From Alphaproteobacteria bacterium (GTDB taxonomy: Bacteria > Pseudomonadota > Alphaproteobacteria > Puniceispirillales > Puniceispirillaceae): a stretch of DNA of 6,948 nucleotides. Position 1 is the stretch's first letter. Each line of letters opens with the position of its first letter. The stretch spans positions 1-6,948 of the forward strand of contig WTJO01000223.1 in the NCBI GenBank assembly GCA_011524805.1, given 5' to 3'. A program made the translations under genes and the position numbers. Of this stretch, positions 5,568 to 6,948 are shown in pieces. The notes beneath the pieces are model-generated. The model was not told the origin of the DNA, did not search any database, and saw only the letters and a list, made by a program, of their open reading frames with translations.

Positions 5568-6948
5568 TGATTCTGTGTCCTTGTGGATCATAAAAAACCG
5601 TATCTGTGATGGTGGCTTCTATAGGCTCGGAACCGTCAAGCATCGGGAAATAGACCTTTTCTCCCATCAGGCTATGGCCATCTTTCAAGAGTGCCATGGC
5701 AATTGACCTGTTCAGATTCGGGCTGAAATAGGATGAGGTAACATGCCCAAGCATATCCATGGGTGCCAGCTGTTCCACATCACGCACCGCATGCGCACCT
5801 TCGGGGATAACCTGTTTCGGGTCTGTTGTTTTCAGACCGACAAGCTGTTTCCGCCCCTTAAATGACATAGATGCACGGGCAAGTGCGCGCTTGCCAATAA
5901 AATCATCTTTTTTCTTTGAGACAATCCAGCCCATGCCAAGGTCAAGCGGGGTAACAGTGCCATCTGTTTCCTGACCCACGATAATAAAGCCTTTTTCTGC
6001 GCGGAGCACATGCATCGCCTCAGTGCCATAGGGGGTGATATGAAAGGCTTCGCCAGCCTTCATCAGCACCTGCCATAGCGCCAGCCCATAGCGCGCAGGC
6101 ACATTGATCTCGTAAGATAGCTCGCCTGTGAATGAGACTCGGAAAATGCGTACAGGCAGACCGGAAATATGCCCCTGTTTCATCGACATATGCCCGAACG
6201 CCTCGGCAGATAAATCAATATCTGTGCCGGCGGCTTCAATCACCTTCGCAGCATCAGGCCCTGAGAGGGTAGCAACTGACCATTGTTCTGTTACAGAGGT
6301 CAGATATACCTTTAGATCAGGCCATTCTGTCTGAAGCCATTCTTCCAGCCAGTCCAGCACACCGGCTGCCCCGCCTGTTGTGGTTGTCATATGGAAATGG
6401 TCATCTGCCAGTCTGGTGGTAACGCCATCATCCATTACCATGCCATCTTCTTTTAGCATCAGCCCGTAGCGTGCCTTGCCAATTTCCAGCTTTTGCCAGC
6501 CATTGGTATATACACGTTCCAGAAAGCGCGCCGCATCAGGTCCTTTAATATCTATTTTGCCCAATGTTGAGGCATCAAGAATGCCAACATGGTCACGTGC
6601 GGCTCTGACTTCTCTATTTACGGCCTGCTCCATATTCTCGCCTGCCTGCGGATAATACCATGCGCGCATCCATTGCCCTACATGCTCGAAGGCTGCGCCG
6701 GCCTCACGATGCCAGCTATCCATCCGTGTCGTGCGGACAGGATCAAACAGCCCGCCAATATCGCGTCCGGCAATCATTCCCATCGAAACAGGGCTGAACG
6801 GCATCCGGAAGGTGGTTGTGCCAATTTCAGGAATTTCGCGCCCCAGACTGTCAGATAATACAGATAGCGCATTGATATTTGAGGTCTTGCCCTGATCTGT
6901 TGCCATGCCTGTTGTGGTATAGCGTTTGACATGTTCAACCGAATGATA
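5551..6948 (-). CDS. soxA: Sarcosine oxidase alpha subunit (SoxA), C-terminal part, cut by the window edge
   Basis: Large subunit of heterotetrameric sarcosine oxidase. Full-length SoxA is about 1000 aa; only the last 465 residues lie here. The frame is open to base 6948 and reads HVKRYTTTGMATDQGK at the edge, a conserved internal SoxA stretch, so the ATG at 6906 (the Met of GMATDQGK) is not the start. After a short linker (GREIPEIGTTTFRMPFSPV) comes the folate-binding GcvT domain, beginning near REAGAAFEHVGQWMR, with DASTLGKIDIKGPDAARFLE, the conserved Asp of GMVMDDGVTTR, LSGPDAAKVIE, FTGELSYEINVP, and GTEAMHVLRAEKGFIIVGQETDGT. A GcvT C-terminal barrel ends the protein. Its role is to hand the carbon released from sarcosine to tetrahydrofolate; the missing N-terminal half carries the NAD-binding and ferredoxin-like portions in known enzymes. 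Neighbouring soxB and soxD would be expected just beyond the right edge. The stop TAA at 5551-5553 lies inside the start of soxG. Confidence 0.95.
   Translation of the reverse strand, partial: YHSVEHVKRYTTTGMATDQGKTSNINALSVLSDSLGREIPEIGTTTFRMPFSPVSMGMIAGRDIGGLFDPVRTTRMDSWHREAGAAFEHVGQWMRAWYYPQAGENMEQAVNREVRAARDHVGILDASTLGKIDIKGPDAARFLERVYTNGWQKLEIGKARYGLMLKEDGMVMDDGVTTRLADDHFHMTTTTGGAAGVLDWLEEWLQTEWPDLKVYLTSVTEQWSVATLSGPDAAKVIEAAGTDIDLSAEAFGHMSMKQGHISGLPVRIFRVSFTGELSYEINVPARYGLALWQVLMKAGEAFHITPYGTEAMHVLRAEKGFIIVGQETDGTVTPLDLGMGWIVSKKKDDFIGKRALARASMSFKGRKQLVGLKTTDPKQVIPEGAHAVRDVEQLAPMDMLGHVTSSYFSPNLNRSIAMALLKDGHSLMGEKVYFPMLDGSEPIEATITDTVFYDPQGHRINGTEQ
5578..5582 (-). promoter_or_regulatory. 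Ribosome binding site that decides the soxG start
   Basis: On the minus strand AAGGA lies ten bases before the ATG at 5567. The alternative ATG at 5591 is preceded by a T-rich stretch without any purine-rich match, so this site favours the shorter 201-residue protein. It lies upstream of the soxA stop codon region's far side, so ribosomes ending soxA pass through the soxG start. Confidence 0.5.

Noticed and set aside
5568..5591. Longer soxG beginning at ATG 5591
   Set aside because: No ribosome binding site precedes it, whereas the ATG at 5567 has AAGGA at a workable distance. The longer form cannot be fully excluded.

Overview
The window is a compact, gene-dense stretch of bacterial chromosome. 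Its gene content, base composition near half G+C and tight spacing suggest a marine alphaproteobacterium, possibly of the SAR116 (Puniceispirillum-like) type. That assignment is an inference from gene content and memory of related genomes; there is no rRNA or other marker here. I see no phage, transposon, CRISPR or tRNA signal.

Layout, left to right: a 163-base leader; pdxH (+), pyridoxamine/pyridoxine 5'-phosphate oxidase; a 155-base gap that may hold a promoter with a palindrome; a large dimethylglycine/sarcosine dehydrogenase-like flavoprotein (+, 811 aa, FAD domain plus GcvT-type folate domain); 54 bases; a non-pyrrolysine member of the MttB (trimethylamine/betaine methyltransferase) family (+, 513 aa). 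Converging from the right on the minus strand are soxA (heterotetrameric sarcosine oxidase alpha subunit, C-terminal part only, cut by the right edge) and soxG (gamma subunit). The stop codons of the mttB-like gene and soxG overlap within one TTAA.

Together the genes read as a methylated-amine catabolism locus. A coherent model is: quaternary amine (for example glycine betaine) demethylated by the MttB-like protein; dimethylglycine oxidised by the DMGDH-like enzyme; sarcosine oxidised by SoxBDAG; with methyl carbons delivered to tetrahydrofolate. The individual families are well supported. The order of steps, the substrate of the MttB-like protein and its methyl acceptor are inferred. No corrinoid protein is encoded in the window, which is the main open point. 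PdxH could support the pathway by making PLP for serine hydroxymethyltransferase, but it is also a housekeeping gene and may simply be a neighbour.

There is no gene-free stretch longer than about 160 bases.
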